61,419 bases of DNA, from contig NZ_JACSRD010000075.1 in assembly GCF_014879935.1 (NCBI RefSeq), forward strand, positions 1 to 61,419, in the 5' to 3' direction. Shown one piece after another: positions 48,472 through 57,828 of the stretch. The position numbers and the translations under genes were made by a program. The stretch comes from Prosthecobacter sp. Its GTDB lineage: Bacteria; Verrucomicrobiota; Verrucomicrobiia; Verrucomicrobiales; Verrucomicrobiaceae. The notes beneath the pieces were generated by a model. The model searched no databases and had not been told where the DNA came from. It saw only the letters and a list, made by a program, of their open reading frames with translations. Position 1 is the stretch's first letter. Each line of letters begins with the position of its first letter.

Positions 48472-49140
48472 TCACTTCTGTCGCCATGACACGACGTCAT
48501 CGCGGGTGGTGGGCATCATATCCTTTCCATAGCTGTAGATGGCGATCTCAGTCGGCAAGTTCTGCGGCGGCGGGCTGGTGGTGTTCTGGGAGATCGACGG
48601 GTCCGAGTTGTTCTGGTCGGGGTTCTGAACCTGCTTGTCACCGTTGGTGTCGAGCAACACGTGGTAGGGGGTGCCCCAGAGATCCACCAGCTTGTAAGGA
48701 GGCTGTGGATTGACGAGGCCAAACTTGCCGTTCTTGGCGATGGGAAGGTCGATGAACTTGATGTCTTTCGGGTTCAGGTTGGTGCTGCCGCTTCCACCAC
48801 CGCCGCCACTGCTGCTGGATGACGAGGTGCTCAACAAGGCGTCAACCATGCCAGAATTCTCGTCTGTCGGGAATGCCTGGATGTCTTCACCGCTCGATCC
48901 GCTGCTGAGCATGCTCGCATTCACCGGCCAGCGGTTGTACTCCACCTGATAGCTGCCGATGGCGAGCCGCAGGTCTTTGATGACGGTCTGAACCTGGAGC
49001 TTGCGTGCGTCCTCCATGATCTTCGGACCTTGGGACATCACCAGTCCTGCAAGGATGGCGATGATGGTGACCACCACGAGCAATTCAATGAGCGTGAAGG
49101 CTTGAGCCGCTCCAGTGGCGGGACGTGGGTTGGTTTTCAT
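48472..49140 (-). CDS. Type II secretion / type IV pseudopilin, GspG-like
   Basis: 222 residues. The prepilin leader and N-methylation region are clear: AAQAFTLIELLVVVTIIAIL, with the cleavage before Phe and the Glu5. DARKLQVQTVIKDLRLAIGSYQVEYNRWPV is the alpha1-C region of GspG-like pseudopilins. The C-terminal part has a Ser/Gly-rich stretch (TSSSSSSGGGGGSGSTN) followed by a short GspG-like end (LVDLWGTPYHVLLDTNGD). Verrucomicrobial genomes have many such loose pseudopilin genes. No other T2SS genes lie nearby. Confidence 0.87.
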   Translation of the reverse strand: MKTNPRPATGAAQAFTLIELLVVVTIIAILAGLVMSQGPKIMEDARKLQVQTVIKDLRLAIGSYQVEYNRWPVNASMLSSGSSGEDIQAFPTDENSGMVDALLSTSSSSSSGGGGGSGSTNLNPKDIKFIDLPIAKNGKFGLVNPQPPYKLVDLWGTPYHVLLDTNGDKQVQNPDQNNSDPSISQNTTSPPPQNLPTEIAIYSYGKDMMPTTRDDVVSWRQK

Positions 49141-49467
49141 TTTCGTTCGTCAGTTGTTGTGTGGGTTGTGAATCAGAAAGCTGGCGTTGGATTCGGCCGG
49201 ACAGATTCGATGCCTCAATTAAATCGCTTTTGAAACTCGACGTCAATACTTGTCCGCGTTGAGGCATGCGTCGCGCGCTGATTCATCTCGTTGTCCGCAT
49301 ACCGCGCGCATGTTTGTGCCATCACCACGCAGCAGCATGATGCGTGCGGCCAAGTTTTGATTGTCAACAAATGCTTGCATCATATAATCCATAGCTATAC
49401 ATCCGCGCTCCAATCCCCACTGAACACAAAACAACCACGGCTGAAAATAAAACGGCCGGCAATATCT
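49141..49467. other. Divergent intergenic region between pseudopilin and ppdK
   Basis: 327 bp without a gene. The ppdK-proximal part contains a near-consensus promoter (49361-49388) and AT-rich sequence (ATAATCCATAGCTATA). The pseudopilin-proximal part shows no repeat or hairpin that I can support. An in-frame extension of ppdK to 49291 would put the promoter inside the gene and is rejected. Confidence 0.6.
49361..49388 (+). promoter_or_regulatory. sigma70-type promoter of ppdK
   Basis: TTGTCA (49361-49366) and TATAAT (49383-49388) with a 16-nt spacer. Both hexamers are at or one base from consensus. It would give a transcript with about 73 nt of leader before the ppdK ATG at 49468. This is the best promoter in the window. 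Confidence 0.75.
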
Positions 49468-52404
49468 ATGGCTAAGAACGCAAACGGCAGCGCAGACAAA
49501 ACGAAATACGTTTATTCCTTCGGAGCAGGAAAAGCGGATGGTGATGGCTCCATGAAAGCTCTCCTGGGCGGCAAAGGCGCCAATCTTGCGGAGATGAGCC
49601 GCATCGGCCTCCCAGTGCCTCCCGGCTTCACGATCAGCACCGAGGTCTGCACCTATTTCTATCAGAACAAGAAGTCCTATCCATCCACGCTTCGTGCGCA
49701 GATGGAATCGGCCATCGCGAAGATGGAGAAGATCATGGGCTACAAGTTTGGCGATGCCAAAGGCTTCCCGCTGCTCGTGGCGGTTCGCTCCGGCGCACGT
49801 GACTCCATGCCTGGCATGATGGACACGATCCTGAACCTGGGCCTCAACGACCAGACCGTGCTCTCCCTGGTCGCCGCCACCAACAATGAGCGCTTCGCCT
49901 GGGACTGCTACCGCCGCTTCATCCAGATGTACGGTGACGTGGTGCTCGGTGTGCAGAAGCGCGAAGGTGAGGACCACGAGCCGTTCGAAGTCGTCATCGA
50001 AAGCTACAAGCACGAGACCTATCACAAGGACATTCTCGACAGCGATCTCACCGCCGCCGACCAGCAGGAACTGGTGAAGCGCTTCAAGCAGCTCGTCAAA
50101 GAGCGCACAGGAAAGAGCTTCCCGTCTGATCCGTGGGACCAGCTCCTGGGCGCCGCTGGTGCCGTGTTCGGTTCCTGGATGAACGACCGCGCGATCGTGT
50201 ACCGCCGCAAGTACAACATCCCTGCCGAATGGGGCACCGCTGTGAATGTGCAGGCCATGGTGTTCGGCAACACGGGTCCGACATCCGGCTCCGGCGTGGC
50301 ATTCACCCGCAATCCTGCCAACGGCGCGAACGAGTTCTACGGTGAGTTCCTCATCAACGCGCAGGGCGAGGACGTCGTCGCTGGCGTTCGCACGCCTGAG
50401 CCTGTGGCCCAGCTTGCCAAGGAGATGCCAAAGTCGTATGCGGAGCTGCTCAAGGTCCGTCAGACGCTCGAAAAACACTTCAAGGATGTGCAGGACGTCG
50501 AGTTCACCATCCAGGAAGGCAAGCTGTTCATGCTTCAGACCCGCAATGGCAAGCGCACCGCCGCCGCCGCCCTGAAGTTCTCCATGGACATGGTCAAAGA
50601 GAAGCTCATCGACTGGGAAACCGCCGTGTTGCGCAACCCCGCCGACCAGCTCGACCAGTTGCTTGCTCCGATCTTCGATGCCGCCGACGTGAAGAAGGCC
50701 AAGGCCATCGCCTCCGGTCTCCCCGCCGGTCCAGGCGCTGCCTCTGGCAAAATCTACCTCAACGCGGATCGTGCCGTGATCGCCGAGCAAAAAGGCGAGA
50801 AGGTGCTGCTCGTTCGCAATGAGACGAGCCCTGAAGATCTTCGCGGCATGATCGCAGCGGAAGGCATCCTCACGGCTCGCGGGGGTGTTTCCTCTCACGC
50901 GGCCCTCGTCGCCCGGCAAATGGGCAAGGTCTGCATCTGCGGTGCCGCCGCTCTTGAGATTGATTATGACAAGAAGACCGTCACCGTCGCCGGCCAGACG
51001 TTCAGCGAAGGCGACTATCTCTCCATCGATGGCACCAGTGGCACGGTTTACGCCGGTCAGTTGAAGACCGCCCCCTCCGAAATCATCACCGGCATGATTC
51101 ATGGTGACACTGCCGCGAAAGCCACGGAGAAATTCAAGAGCTTCCAGCAGCTCATGAACTGGTGTGCCAAATCCACCCGCCTCCAGGTCCGCACGAACGC
51201 GGACAACCCGGAGCAGACGCAGAACGCCATCGCGTTCGGCGCCCAGGGCATCGGCCTCACCCGCACGGAGCACATGTTCTTTGAAGGTGATCGCATTGAC
51301 GCCGTGCGTGAGATGATCCTCGCCGACAATGTCGAGGACCGTAAGAAGGCGCTCGCCAAGCTGCTTCCATATCAGCGTGAGGACTTCACCGGCATCTTCG
51401 AGTCACTCAAAGGACTTCCCGCCACGATCCGCCTTCTCGACCCGCCTCTTCACGAATTCGTTCCGCACGATGAAAAAGCGCAGGCCGAGCTTGCGAAGAA
51501 GATCGGTGTCTCCGTCGAGAAAGTGGCGGCACGCGTGCAGGCTCTCCACGAATTCAATCCCATGCTCGGGCATCGTGGCTGCCGTCTCGGCATCGCTTAT
51601 CCTGAAATCACCGCGATGCAGGCACGTGCGATCTTTGAAGCGGCCGCTGATGTCGCGAAGAAGAAGATCAAGGTGAAACCGGAAGTCATGATTCCGCTCG
51701 TCGGCTTCAAGAAAGAACTCGACCTCCAGGTCGAAATCGTGCATAAAATTGCAAAAGAAGTGATGAGCGAGAAAAAAGTGAAGCTCGACTACCTTGTCGG
51801 CACCATGATCGAGGTGCCGCGTGGAGCCCTCACCGCTGATGAGATCGCCGAGACGGCGCAGTTCTTCAGCTTCGGCACGAACGACCTCACTCAGACCGCT
51901 CTCGGCATCAGCCGTGATGACATGGGCAGCTTCCTGATGCCCTACACCGAGAACGAGATCTTCAAGAAGAACCCCTTTGCCACGCTGGACCAGACTGGCG
52001 TGGGACAGTTGATCAAGATCGCCATCGAAAAAGGCCGCAAGACCAAGCCGGACATCAAGCTCGGCATCTGCGGCGAGCACGGCGGCGATCCTGACAGCGT
52101 CAAATTCTGTCACCGTGTGGGTCTCACTTATGTGAGCTGCAGTCCTTTCCGTGTTCCTGTCGCGCGCCTTGCCGCCGCGCAGGCTGCGATCGAAGAAAAG
52201 CGTGCCGCCGAAAAGGCCGCCGCTGGAAAAAATGTCCGTGGAGGCAAATCCGCCCCCTCGGCTAAACAAAACAACGCAACCAACAACAAGAGGACAAACA
52301 CCATGGCTAAGAAAGCTGCAAAGAAAGCCGCCAAGAAGGCTGCCAAGAAGGCCCCCGCCAAGAAAGCTGCCAAGAAGGCCGCCAAGAAGGCTGCGAAGAA
52401 GTAA
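49468..52404 (+). CDS. ppdK: Pyruvate, phosphate dikinase with a histone H1-like Lys/Ala tail
   Basis: 978 residues from ATG 49468. It interconverts pyruvate, ATP and phosphate with PEP, AMP and pyrophosphate. The N-terminal nucleotide domain has [26 protein letters not shown] and [18 protein letters not shown]. The swivelling His domain has [17 protein letters not shown] (His477). The PEP-binding barrel ends [12 protein letters not shown] and [20 protein letters not shown] (Cys891). Normal PPDK stops near here. This one continues about 70 residues: a Lys/Glu/Ala linker ([13 protein letters not shown]), an Asn/Thr-rich part and then [16 protein letters not shown] repeats to the stop. The start was chosen to follow the promoter and match the family N-terminus. 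Confidence 0.93.
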   Translation: MAKNANGSADKTKYVYSFGAGKADGDGSMKALLGGKGANLAEMSRIGLPVPPGFTISTEVCTYFYQNKKSYPSTLRAQMESAIAKMEKIMGYKFGDAKGFPLLVAVRSGARDSMPGMMDTILNLGLNDQTVLSLVAATNNERFAWDCYRRFIQMYGDVVLGVQKREGEDHEPFEVVIESYKHETYHKDILDSDLTAADQQELVKRFKQLVKERTGKSFPSDPWDQLLGAAGAVFGSWMNDRAIVYRRKYNIPAEWGTAVNVQAMVFGNTGPTSGSGVAFTRNPANGANEFYGEFLINAQGEDVVAGVRTPEPVAQLAKEMPKSYAELLKVRQTLEKHFKDVQDVEFTIQEGKLFMLQTRNGKRTAAAALKFSMDMVKEKLIDWETAVLRNPADQLDQLLAPIFDAADVKKAKAIASGLPAGPGAASGKIYLNADRAVIAEQKGEKVLLVRNETSPEDLRGMIAAEGILTARGGVSSHAALVARQMGKVCICGAAALEIDYDKKTVTVAGQTFSEGDYLSIDGTSGTVYAGQLKTAPSEIITGMIHGDTAAKATEKFKSFQQLMNWCAKSTRLQVRTNADNPEQTQNAIAFGAQGIGLTRTEHMFFEGDRIDAVREMILADNVEDRKKALAKLLPYQREDFTGIFESLKGLPATIRLLDPPLHEFVPHDEKAQAELAKKIGVSVEKVAARVQALHEFNPMLGHRGCRLGIAYPEITAMQARAIFEAAADVAKKKIKVKPEVMIPLVGFKKELDLQVEIVHKIAKEVMSEKKVKLDYLVGTMIEVPRGALTADEIAETAQFFSFGTNDLTQTALGISRDDMGSFLMPYTENEIFKKNPFATLDQTGVGQLIKIAIEKGRKTKPDIKLGICGEHGGDPDSVKFCHRVGLTYVSCSPFRVPVARLAAAQAAIEEKRAAEKAAAGKNVRGGKSAPSAKQNNATNNKRTNTMAKKAAKKAAKKAAKKAPAKKAAKKAAKKAAKK
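52303..52404 (+). CDS. Possible nested histone H1-like small gene, in frame with ppdK
   Basis: The ppdK tail contains an in-frame ATG at 52303, preceded by AAGAGG about 8-9 nt upstream, a good ribosome binding site. From it, 33 residues consist of AKKAAKK repeats with one PAKK, as in small histone H1-like nucleoid proteins. It may be a separate protein translated from within ppdK, or only the tail of PPDK. Nothing here decides between them. Confidence 0.3.
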   Translation: MAKKAAKKAAKKAAKKAPAKKAAKKAAKKAAKK

Positions 52405-52451
52405 CGCATTGGCCTCCTTGTGAGGTCAGTGTGACGGGGAGACTCGTCATC

Positions 52452-52492
52452 AAAAGCCCTGTGGGGTTCAACCCTCACAGGGCTTTCATTTT
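52452..52492 (+). terminator. Intrinsic terminator after ppdK
   Basis: AAAGCCCTGTG (52453-52463) pairs with CACAGGGCTTT (52476-52486), extended by inner GGG/CCC pairs and followed by TCATTTTG. Located 48 nt after the ppdK stop and before the convergent lipoprotein gene. Confidence 0.88.
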
Positions 52493-52567
52493 GTCCGCGG
52501 CAGTCACCTGACGGACTCCAGAAACACAGTTGCCCTTCTCACATCAGCAGTCTGTCCGCCTCAGCAC

Positions 52568-53122
52568 TCAACGCCTGACCTCATCCTCGTCGTAAATCGA
52601 GCCGGGGGGCGGCTTGGAAAGGTAGGTGCCACCGGCAGACATGGCGTCCTGCCGAATCATCTGCCCGCTGGTGATTTGTTCGTTGGCCGCACGCATGCTT
52701 CCCATGCCTGCCGTGCCGCTCATGCCGATCGCATTGCCGAAGTTCTGCTTCGTCATCGGCTGGTAAAAGCCGCCGCTGCCGCTGCCTGGATTCAACGCCA
52801 CAGGCGCATCCGGCGTTGGCACGCCGTCCGCCTTGCGCTCGGATTCGGCCAGGAAGTGCTTCTGCCACGCCGCGTCATTCACCTCTTCCGCCACCTTGGA
52901 GTCCAGACGGCGCTTGTTCTCCACGTAATCCTCCTGGCTGAGGCCTCCTTTTGAGCGCTGCCTCTCCAGATCGTCGTACTCACCTTGGTAGCGGGCCCGG
53001 ATGACCCTTTCATAGCTGGTCAGTTCCGCCAGCGTCGGCACGCTGTCCATCGTGGATGACGCGCAGGATGCCAGCAGTGCGGAAATCAATGCGGCGGCGA
53101 TGAAAGTGGGGGCGCTCTTCAT
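52568..53122 (-). CDS. Putative lipoprotein, unknown function
   Basis: 184 residues. The leader IAAALISALLASCASSTMDS has a lipobox (LLASC). The mature part starts with a helical segment (AELTSYERVIRARYQGEYDDLERQRSKG, residues about 33-60) and ends in a Gly/Met-rich stretch (NPGSGSGGFYQPMTKQNFG, GMSGTAGMGSM). No known domain recognised. Divergent from the DUF2452 gene. Confidence 0.75.
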   Translation of the reverse strand: MKSAPTFIAAALISALLASCASSTMDSVPTLAELTSYERVIRARYQGEYDDLERQRSKGGLSQEDYVENKRRLDSKVAEEVNDAAWQKHFLAESERKADGVPTPDAPVALNPGSGSGGFYQPMTKQNFGNAIGMSGTAGMGSMRAANEQITSGQMIRQDAMSAGGTYLSKPPPGSIYDEDEVRR

Positions 53123-53172
53123 GGGTTGGGAGACGTTATGACAACGATTCCGTATTTCAATTCAAAGCACGG

Positions 53173-53658
53173 TTGCATCCAGTTCCCGCCATCCCACCCT
53201 TGAAAGACGAACTTTCCCCTGTTGTGGACCCCATCGACACCGCCCTGAAAGCCCCCGAGCCGCGCGGCAACTATCTTTCCTACCCCGCCTCCCGCCTGGG
53301 GGCCAAAATCATCCCGCAGGACCTCACGAACTTCAAATCCCGTGGCGTGTCCCGTGTCGAACGCGAATTGCAGCAGGAGATGCTGGAGATCCAGGAGCGC
53401 TACATGGAGGTCATCGACGCCTTCAACTGGAACAAACTCATCTACGAGAGCTTGTTTGGTTTTGAGCCAGTCTGCGGCGAGGTGTATCATCTCTACGATG
53501 TGAATGGGAAGCGCCACCTCAGCATGATCGAGCCCGAAAAGTGGCATCAGCGTTGGATTGGCAGCTTCCGGCTCAATGCCGACGGCCGCTGGCAGATCGA
53601 AAAGACCGCCAAGGACTTTGACATCCGCCAGTGGGTGCAGACCGTCGTGCAAAGCTGA
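53173..53658 (+). CDS. DUF2452 domain-containing protein
   Basis: Up to 161 residues. The body matches DUF2452: SYPASRLGAKIIPQDLTNFK, a central coiled coil (RVERELQQEMLEIQERYMEV), then FEPVCGEVYHLYDVNGKRHL and SMIEPEKW. The family is known from Bacteroidota, and its function is not. The start is uncertain: 53173 is TTG, 53200 is TTG and 53224 is GTG, with no ATG before the conserved part. The stop shares a base with the next ATG (TGATG), so the aminotransferase is translationally coupled. Confidence 0.78.
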   Translation: MHPVPAIPPLKDELSPVVDPIDTALKAPEPRGNYLSYPASRLGAKIIPQDLTNFKSRGVSRVERELQQEMLEIQERYMEVIDAFNWNKLIYESLFGFEPVCGEVYHLYDVNGKRHLSMIEPEKWHQRWIGSFRLNADGRWQIEKTAKDFDIRQWVQTVVQS

Positions 53659-54908
53659 TGCAACCCATCTTTTCCGACCTCGGCCAGCGCCTCGCCGGCC
53701 CCAGCGGCATCCAGGAGCTCATGGATGACTGCGGAGCCGCCCTCACCACGCATCCAGACATGCGCATGCTCGGCGGCGGCCAGCCTGCTGCCATTCCCGA
53801 GGTGCAAAAGCTCTGGCGCGAACGCATGCACGCCATGCTCGATGACGGCAGCATCGACAAAACGCTGCTCAATTACGATCCGCCCGGCGGCAATCCCGTC
53901 TTCCGCGAAGCCTTTGCCGCGTTTCTGCAGCGCGAGTGCGGTTGGGACGTCACGCAGGACAACATCGCCGTGATGCCGAGCTCGCAAAGCGCCTGCTTCC
54001 TGCTCTTCAACCTCCTCGCAGGCGACACAGCCGGCAAGAAGCGCCGCATCCTCTTCCCGCTGCTGCCCGAATACATCGGCTATGCGAATCAGGCACTCAG
54101 CGAAGGCCAGTTCATCGCCTGCCTGCCACGCATCGACGAAACCGCGCCGCACGAGATAAAATACCACGTCGATTTCGACCGCCTGCGCATCACGCCAGAC
54201 ATCGCCGCGATGTGCGTGAGCTGCCCGACCAATCCCACCGGCAACGTCCTCACCCAAAACGAGTTCGACAGCCTCCAAGCGCTGGCCGCTGCGCATGGCA
54301 TCCCGCTCATCATCGACAACGCCTACGGCCATCCCTTCCCTGGCGTCATTCACAACGGCTTCCAGCCGAAGTGGCAGCCCGGCATGATCTTCAGCATCAG
54401 CATGAGCAAGGTCGGCCTCCCTGGCGTGCGCACCGCCATGATCGTGGCCGATCCGGCCATCGTGAAGGCCCTGTCGAACATGAACGCCATCGTTTCCCTC
54501 GCGAATGGCAACCTCGGCCAGGCCCTTCTCCTCCCGCTGCTCAAAGACGACACGCTCATCAAGCTTGGCCCGCAGGTCATCCGTCCCTTCTACCGGGAAC
54601 GCTCCGACTTCGCCAAGTCCGTGCTCTCCAACGCCCTTGGCGACCGCGTTCCATGGGCGCTGCACAGGCAGGAGGGCGCCTTCTTCCTTTGGCTCTGGAT
54701 CAACGGCCTGCCGATTCCTGCGAAGCAGCTCTATGCACGTCTGAAGGAGCGGAAAGTCCTCGTCATTCCCGGCCATTACTTCGCCTACGGCATCGACAAG
54801 GAGTGGCGCCACCCTCATGAATGCCTGCGCCTCACCTACTCGCAGCCGCAACGCATTGTGCAGGAAGGCCTGGAGATCATCGCGGAGGAGGTGAAGAGCT
54901 TGTTTTGA
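53658..54908 (+). CDS. avtA: Valine-pyruvate transaminase-like PLP enzyme
   Basis: 416 residues, a class I/II aminotransferase of the AvtA group. The opening FSDLGQRLAGPSGIQELMDD and MLGGGQPAAIPEV are typical of AvtA. PLP-site residues are visible: SCPTNPTGN, LIIDNAYGHPFPG (Asp and Tyr) and SISMSKVGLPG (Lys that binds PLP), plus a conserved Arg near CLRLTYSQP. AvtA exchanges the amino group between valine or alanine and pyruvate/2-oxoisovalerate. ATG 53658 overlaps the DUF2452 stop. Confidence 0.87.
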   Translation: MQPIFSDLGQRLAGPSGIQELMDDCGAALTTHPDMRMLGGGQPAAIPEVQKLWRERMHAMLDDGSIDKTLLNYDPPGGNPVFREAFAAFLQRECGWDVTQDNIAVMPSSQSACFLLFNLLAGDTAGKKRRILFPLLPEYIGYANQALSEGQFIACLPRIDETAPHEIKYHVDFDRLRITPDIAAMCVSCPTNPTGNVLTQNEFDSLQALAAAHGIPLIIDNAYGHPFPGVIHNGFQPKWQPGMIFSISMSKVGLPGVRTAMIVADPAIVKALSNMNAIVSLANGNLGQALLLPLLKDDTLIKLGPQVIRPFYRERSDFAKSVLSNALGDRVPWALHRQEGAFFLWLWINGLPIPAKQLYARLKERKVLVIPGHYFAYGIDKEWRHPHECLRLTYSQPQRIVQEGLEIIAEEVKSLF

Positions 54909-54932
54909 AGCTCTCGATGAGCCGCGCACTCG

Positions 54933-55286
54933 TTATTTACTCTGAGTCTCCTTGGTCTTCTGATGCTCGATCCACTCGATCATCGCCTTCATGCGCTTTT
55001 GGGAGGCCGTATCCAGCGCATTGCAGATGTGCACGATTACTGTCAGCACCCAAAAGAGCCGATACCAAGCATCCTGCCAGATCACGTCCAACCAATTACT
55101 CGCGCACAACAACCCGATGCCGATCCAAAACACAGGTTCAAACAGCGCCGGATGCGCCATTTCCTTCTTCAGCCGCTCCTCGAACTCTCGCTCCTGCTTC
55201 TTGATTTCGAGCACCGACAAACCTTTCTGAAACCACGCTTCGCTGTTCGCATCGTTATCGGGAGGTGACTCGCTGGGTGCTTTCAT
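54933..55286 (-). CDS. Small membrane protein, unknown
   Basis: 117 residues from ATG 55286 (MKAPSESPPDNDANSEAW). A Glu/Lys-rich helical part (EIKKQEREFEERLKKEMAH) precedes two membrane segments (PVFWIGIGLLCASNWLDVIW and YRLFWVLTVIVHICNAL) and a basic cytoplasmic tail. No family recognised. Starts at 55304 or 55406 are possible, but the latter adds a stretch rich in charged residues with no clear role. Confidence 0.65.
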   Translation of the reverse strand: MKAPSESPPDNDANSEAWFQKGLSVLEIKKQEREFEERLKKEMAHPALFEPVFWIGIGLLCASNWLDVIWQDAWYRLFWVLTVIVHICNALDTASQKRMKAMIEWIEHQKTKETQSK

Positions 55287-55472
55287 AAAGGCTGAGGTTA
55301 ACATTGCGCGACCTCGCGTCAATTTGTCCGCAAGATTGGCGAAACACGGATCGAAGCGCGTAAAGCGCACCTCATTCGCCTTCACATCCTCAACAACCTC
55401 TATCAAGAGTGTCCGGTTTTGAAACGCAATTTTCCTTCGCCTTTGGCGCTACCAGAAGGTATATACCAAGCC

Positions 55473-55721
55473 ATGAGCGCACGAGCCAAGGTATTCATGA
55501 ACGGTCGCAGTCAGGCCATCCGGCTGCCGAAGGACTTTCGAGTCTCTGGTGGCGTCGTCACTTTAAAGAAGGTGCCAGAGGGCATCCTCATCACGGAGCG
55601 CGATCCGTGGGATGCCTGTGAGGAGGCTTGCGGGGAGCTTTCGGACTCGTTCTTTCAGGTCATGGAAGGTCGCAACAAGGGACTCAAACTCGAAAAACGC
55701 GCCTGGCGTGATGAGGCATGA
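55473..55721 (+). CDS. vapB: VapB-type antitoxin (AbrB/SpoVT-like)
   Basis: 82 residues. AKVFMNGRSQAIRLPKDFRV is the typical SpoVT-AbrB swapped-hairpin domain of VapB antitoxins, followed by LKKVPEGILITERDPW and an acidic/helical C-terminus (EEACGELSDSFFQVMEG) that should bind the toxin. ATG 55473 was chosen over an upstream start at 55419, because the domain normally begins within a few residues of the N-terminus. The end overlaps vapC by 4 nt (ATGA). Confidence 0.88.
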   Translation: MSARAKVFMNGRSQAIRLPKDFRVSGGVVTLKKVPEGILITERDPWDACEEACGELSDSFFQVMEGRNKGLKLEKRAWRDEA

Positions 55722-56176
55722 TGTATCTGCTCGACACCGATACCGTCATCCTGATGATGCGGGGCGCCAGCATCACCGCCCCAAAGTCGGAAAAGCAGCG
55801 TGAACGCCGCGAGACGGGGCTGCGAATCCTCGGTGCGTGTAGAAGACAGGCGATGACGGGAGATGTGATCGCGCTTTCCGCCATCACCATCTCCGAACTG
55901 GAATATGGTGCCTGCGGCGCGGATGACCCTACCGCCGAACGAGCACGCATGCAGCGCGTATTGTCTCCTTTTGCGCGCTTTGACTACAAGGCCACGGACG
56001 CGCCCCGTCAATATGGAGTGGTGCGAAGCGCCCTGGAGTCCAAGGGGCGGAGCATCGGCCCGAATGACCTCTTGATCGCCGCGCATGCCCTGGCTCTCTC
56101 CGCCGTGCTGGTGACAAACAACACGAAGGAGTTCCGCCGCGTCCGAGGGCTGGCCTGTGAGAATTGGGCCGTGTAA
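55718..56176 (+). CDS. vapC: VapC-type PIN-domain ribonuclease toxin
   Basis: 152 residues. PIN-domain acidic residues are in place: MYLLDTDTVI (Asp6), ITISELEYGA (Glu), GRSIGPNDLLIAAHAL (Asp) and LVTNNTKEFRRV. VapC toxins are Mg-dependent RNases that cut tRNA or rRNA, neutralised by VapB. Coupled to vapB by ATGA. A segment between residues 18 and 45 (SITAPKSEKQRERRETGLR) is longer than usual. Its 3' end overlaps a truncated metallophosphoesterase gene by 20 nt. Confidence 0.9.
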   Translation: MMYLLDTDTVILMMRGASITAPKSEKQRERRETGLRILGACRRQAMTGDVIALSAITISELEYGACGADDPTAERARMQRVLSPFARFDYKATDAPRQYGVVRSALESKGRSIGPNDLLIAAHALALSAVLVTNNTKEFRRVRGLACENWAV

Positions 56177-56876
56177 GCAGGACTGCTTCTTCCTCCCCGT
56201 GCGCCTCCACATCCTCAAGTGGATCCTGCGGAACTTCACCGACGTGCCAGTCATTTACATCAGCGGGAACCACGAATACTACGGAGAGAACTATCCTTCG
56301 CTGCTCGACAAGCTCCGCGACATGGCCCGCGGCACAAACGTCCACTTTTTGGAGAATGAAGCGGTGACGATCGGCCACATTCGCTTCTTTGGCTGTACAC
56401 TCTGGACAGACATGGCGCTCATGGGCGACTGGGAACTCGGCTGCGTGGCGGCAGAGGCCGTCATGAACGACTACAAACGGATTCGCAACTCGGCCATTGG
56501 CTACAAGCGCCTTTCGCCGCGCAACACACGCCATGCCCATTTAGTGTCCGTTCAGGCCATGAGAGCTTTTTTGGAGGCGGGTGACTCGCGCTCGTCCGTC
56601 ATCATCACACATCATGCGCCGTCTTTGCGCTCGCTGCCGGATCATCGCCGCTCGGAAGAGATCAGTTGCGCTTATGCGTCGGATCTGGAGTCCCTGATCG
56701 TGCAGCACCAGCCCCAGCTTTGGGTTCACGGCCACATTCATCATTCGAACGACTTCCAGATCGGTGAAACCCGGGTGCTTTCGAATCCAAGAGCCTACCC
56801 GGACAAGCCGAATCCTGCCTTCAAGCCAGATATGCTGGTGGAGGTCAAACCGCCATTGGGTCCCTCAAGTGTCTGA
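56157..56876 (+). CDS. Metallophosphoesterase, 5'-truncated (probable remnant)
   Basis: 239 residues, starting at a GTG inside vapC. The later calcineurin-like motifs are intact: YISGNHEYYG (Asn-His), VIITHHAP and VHGHIHHSNDFQIG. But the first metal-binding motif (Asp-x-His) and the second (Gly-Asp) that belong N-terminal to GNH are missing. The first 20 or so residues (MRIGPCKQDCFFLPVRL) do not look like the family. So the 5' third of a metallophosphoesterase gene seems to have been lost, with vapBC now at the break. No separate N-terminal fragment was found upstream of vapB. If made, the protein should lack phosphoesterase activity. Confidence 0.75.
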   Translation: MRIGPCKQDCFFLPVRLHILKWILRNFTDVPVIYISGNHEYYGENYPSLLDKLRDMARGTNVHFLENEAVTIGHIRFFGCTLWTDMALMGDWELGCVAAEAVMNDYKRIRNSAIGYKRLSPRNTRHAHLVSVQAMRAFLEAGDSRSSVIITHHAPSLRSLPDHRRSEEISCAYASDLESLIVQHQPQLWVHGHIHHSNDFQIGETRVLSNPRAYPDKPNPAFKPDMLVEVKPPLGPSSV

Positions 56877-57816
56877 GCCCTTCTCCAGTTTCATGGCCCG
56901 CGCGCTGTTCGATCCGGAACGCGGCTACTACACGCGTCACATCCAGACGGTGGGCGCACGCGGGGATTTCTCCACATCTGCCACGCTATCACCGAGTCTC
57001 GGGGCGGCGATTGCTGCGTGGATCAAAGCGGAATCGCGCATCCAGCCACGTTTGCGTCATGTGATTGAGATCGGTGCCGGTGATGGATCGCTCATGCACA
57101 GCGTGCGGAAGGCTCTCGGCTGGTGGACGCGGCGTCGGTTCACATTTCATATCGTCGAGACTTCTCCCGTGCTGCGTGAGCAGCAGCAAAAGCGCCTCGG
57201 CAGCCAGGTTCACTGGCACACGGACATCGAATCCGCGCTCGCCCAGGCTCAGGGTCACGCGTTCATCTATCACAACGAACTGCTTGATGCCTTTCCCGCC
57301 ACGCTGGTGCAGTGGAGTGCCGCTGAGCAACGCTGGTTCGAGGTCTGGGTTCCGGAGTCACTCCACCCGCACGAGATCGACGCGGCGCACTACAGCGTTC
57401 TCCGTCACACGGCCTTCAAAGACGGCCAGCGCTGCGAGATGCATCCCAGCATCCGCGACTGGCTGCGAAACTGGACACCGCAGTGGAAAGGCGGCGCGAT
57501 GCTCAGCATCGACTACGGCGATGAATTTCCGCAGCTCTACCATCGGCGGCCGCACGGCACGCTGCGTGCTTATCTGCTGCATCAACGGCTCACCGGAGCC
57601 GACATCTATGCCAACCCCGGCCGCCAGGACATCACTGCCGACATCAATTTCACCGACTACGCCGCGTGGCTGCGTGAGTTCGGTGCCACGCAGATCACCT
57701 GCCACACACTCGCCGACCTCCTCCGGCCGCACGGCGCTCCACCGCAGCTTCTGGATGCCGAGGGTGCCGGAAGTGCCTTCAAATGCCTCGTGCATCGCCC
57801 TCAGGCATGCGCATGA
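56869..57816 (+). CDS. SAM-dependent methyltransferase, MidA/NDUFAF7-like
   Basis: 315 residues from GTG 56869 (VSEPFSSFMARALFDPERGYYT). The opening FMARALFDPERGYY and the SAM motif HVIEIGAGDGSLMHSVRKAL match the SAM-MT family DUF185 (MidA), with FIYHNELLDAFP as its second signature. In mitochondria the homologue methylates an arginine of complex I subunit NDUFS2 (the NuoD homologue), so a link to the nuoD gene in this window is possible but unproven. It overlaps the truncated phosphoesterase stop by 8 nt. An ATG at 56893 would cut the conserved start. Confidence 0.85.
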   Translation: MSEPFSSFMARALFDPERGYYTRHIQTVGARGDFSTSATLSPSLGAAIAAWIKAESRIQPRLRHVIEIGAGDGSLMHSVRKALGWWTRRRFTFHIVETSPVLREQQQKRLGSQVHWHTDIESALAQAQGHAFIYHNELLDAFPATLVQWSAAEQRWFEVWVPESLHPHEIDAAHYSVLRHTAFKDGQRCEMHPSIRDWLRNWTPQWKGGAMLSIDYGDEFPQLYHRRPHGTLRAYLLHQRLTGADIYANPGRQDITADINFTDYAAWLREFGATQITCHTLADLLRPHGAPPQLLDAEGAGSAFKCLVHRPQACA

Positions 57817-57828
57817 TGATTTACCCGC

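Noticed and set aside
49291..49467. N-terminal extension of ppdK to 49291
   Set aside because: It would contain the near-consensus promoter, and the extra residues do not match PPDK N-termini.
55304..55472. Possible missing N-terminal piece of the metallophosphoesterase upstream of vapB
   Set aside because: No Asp-x-His or Gly-Asp motif is seen in any plus-strand frame of this gap.
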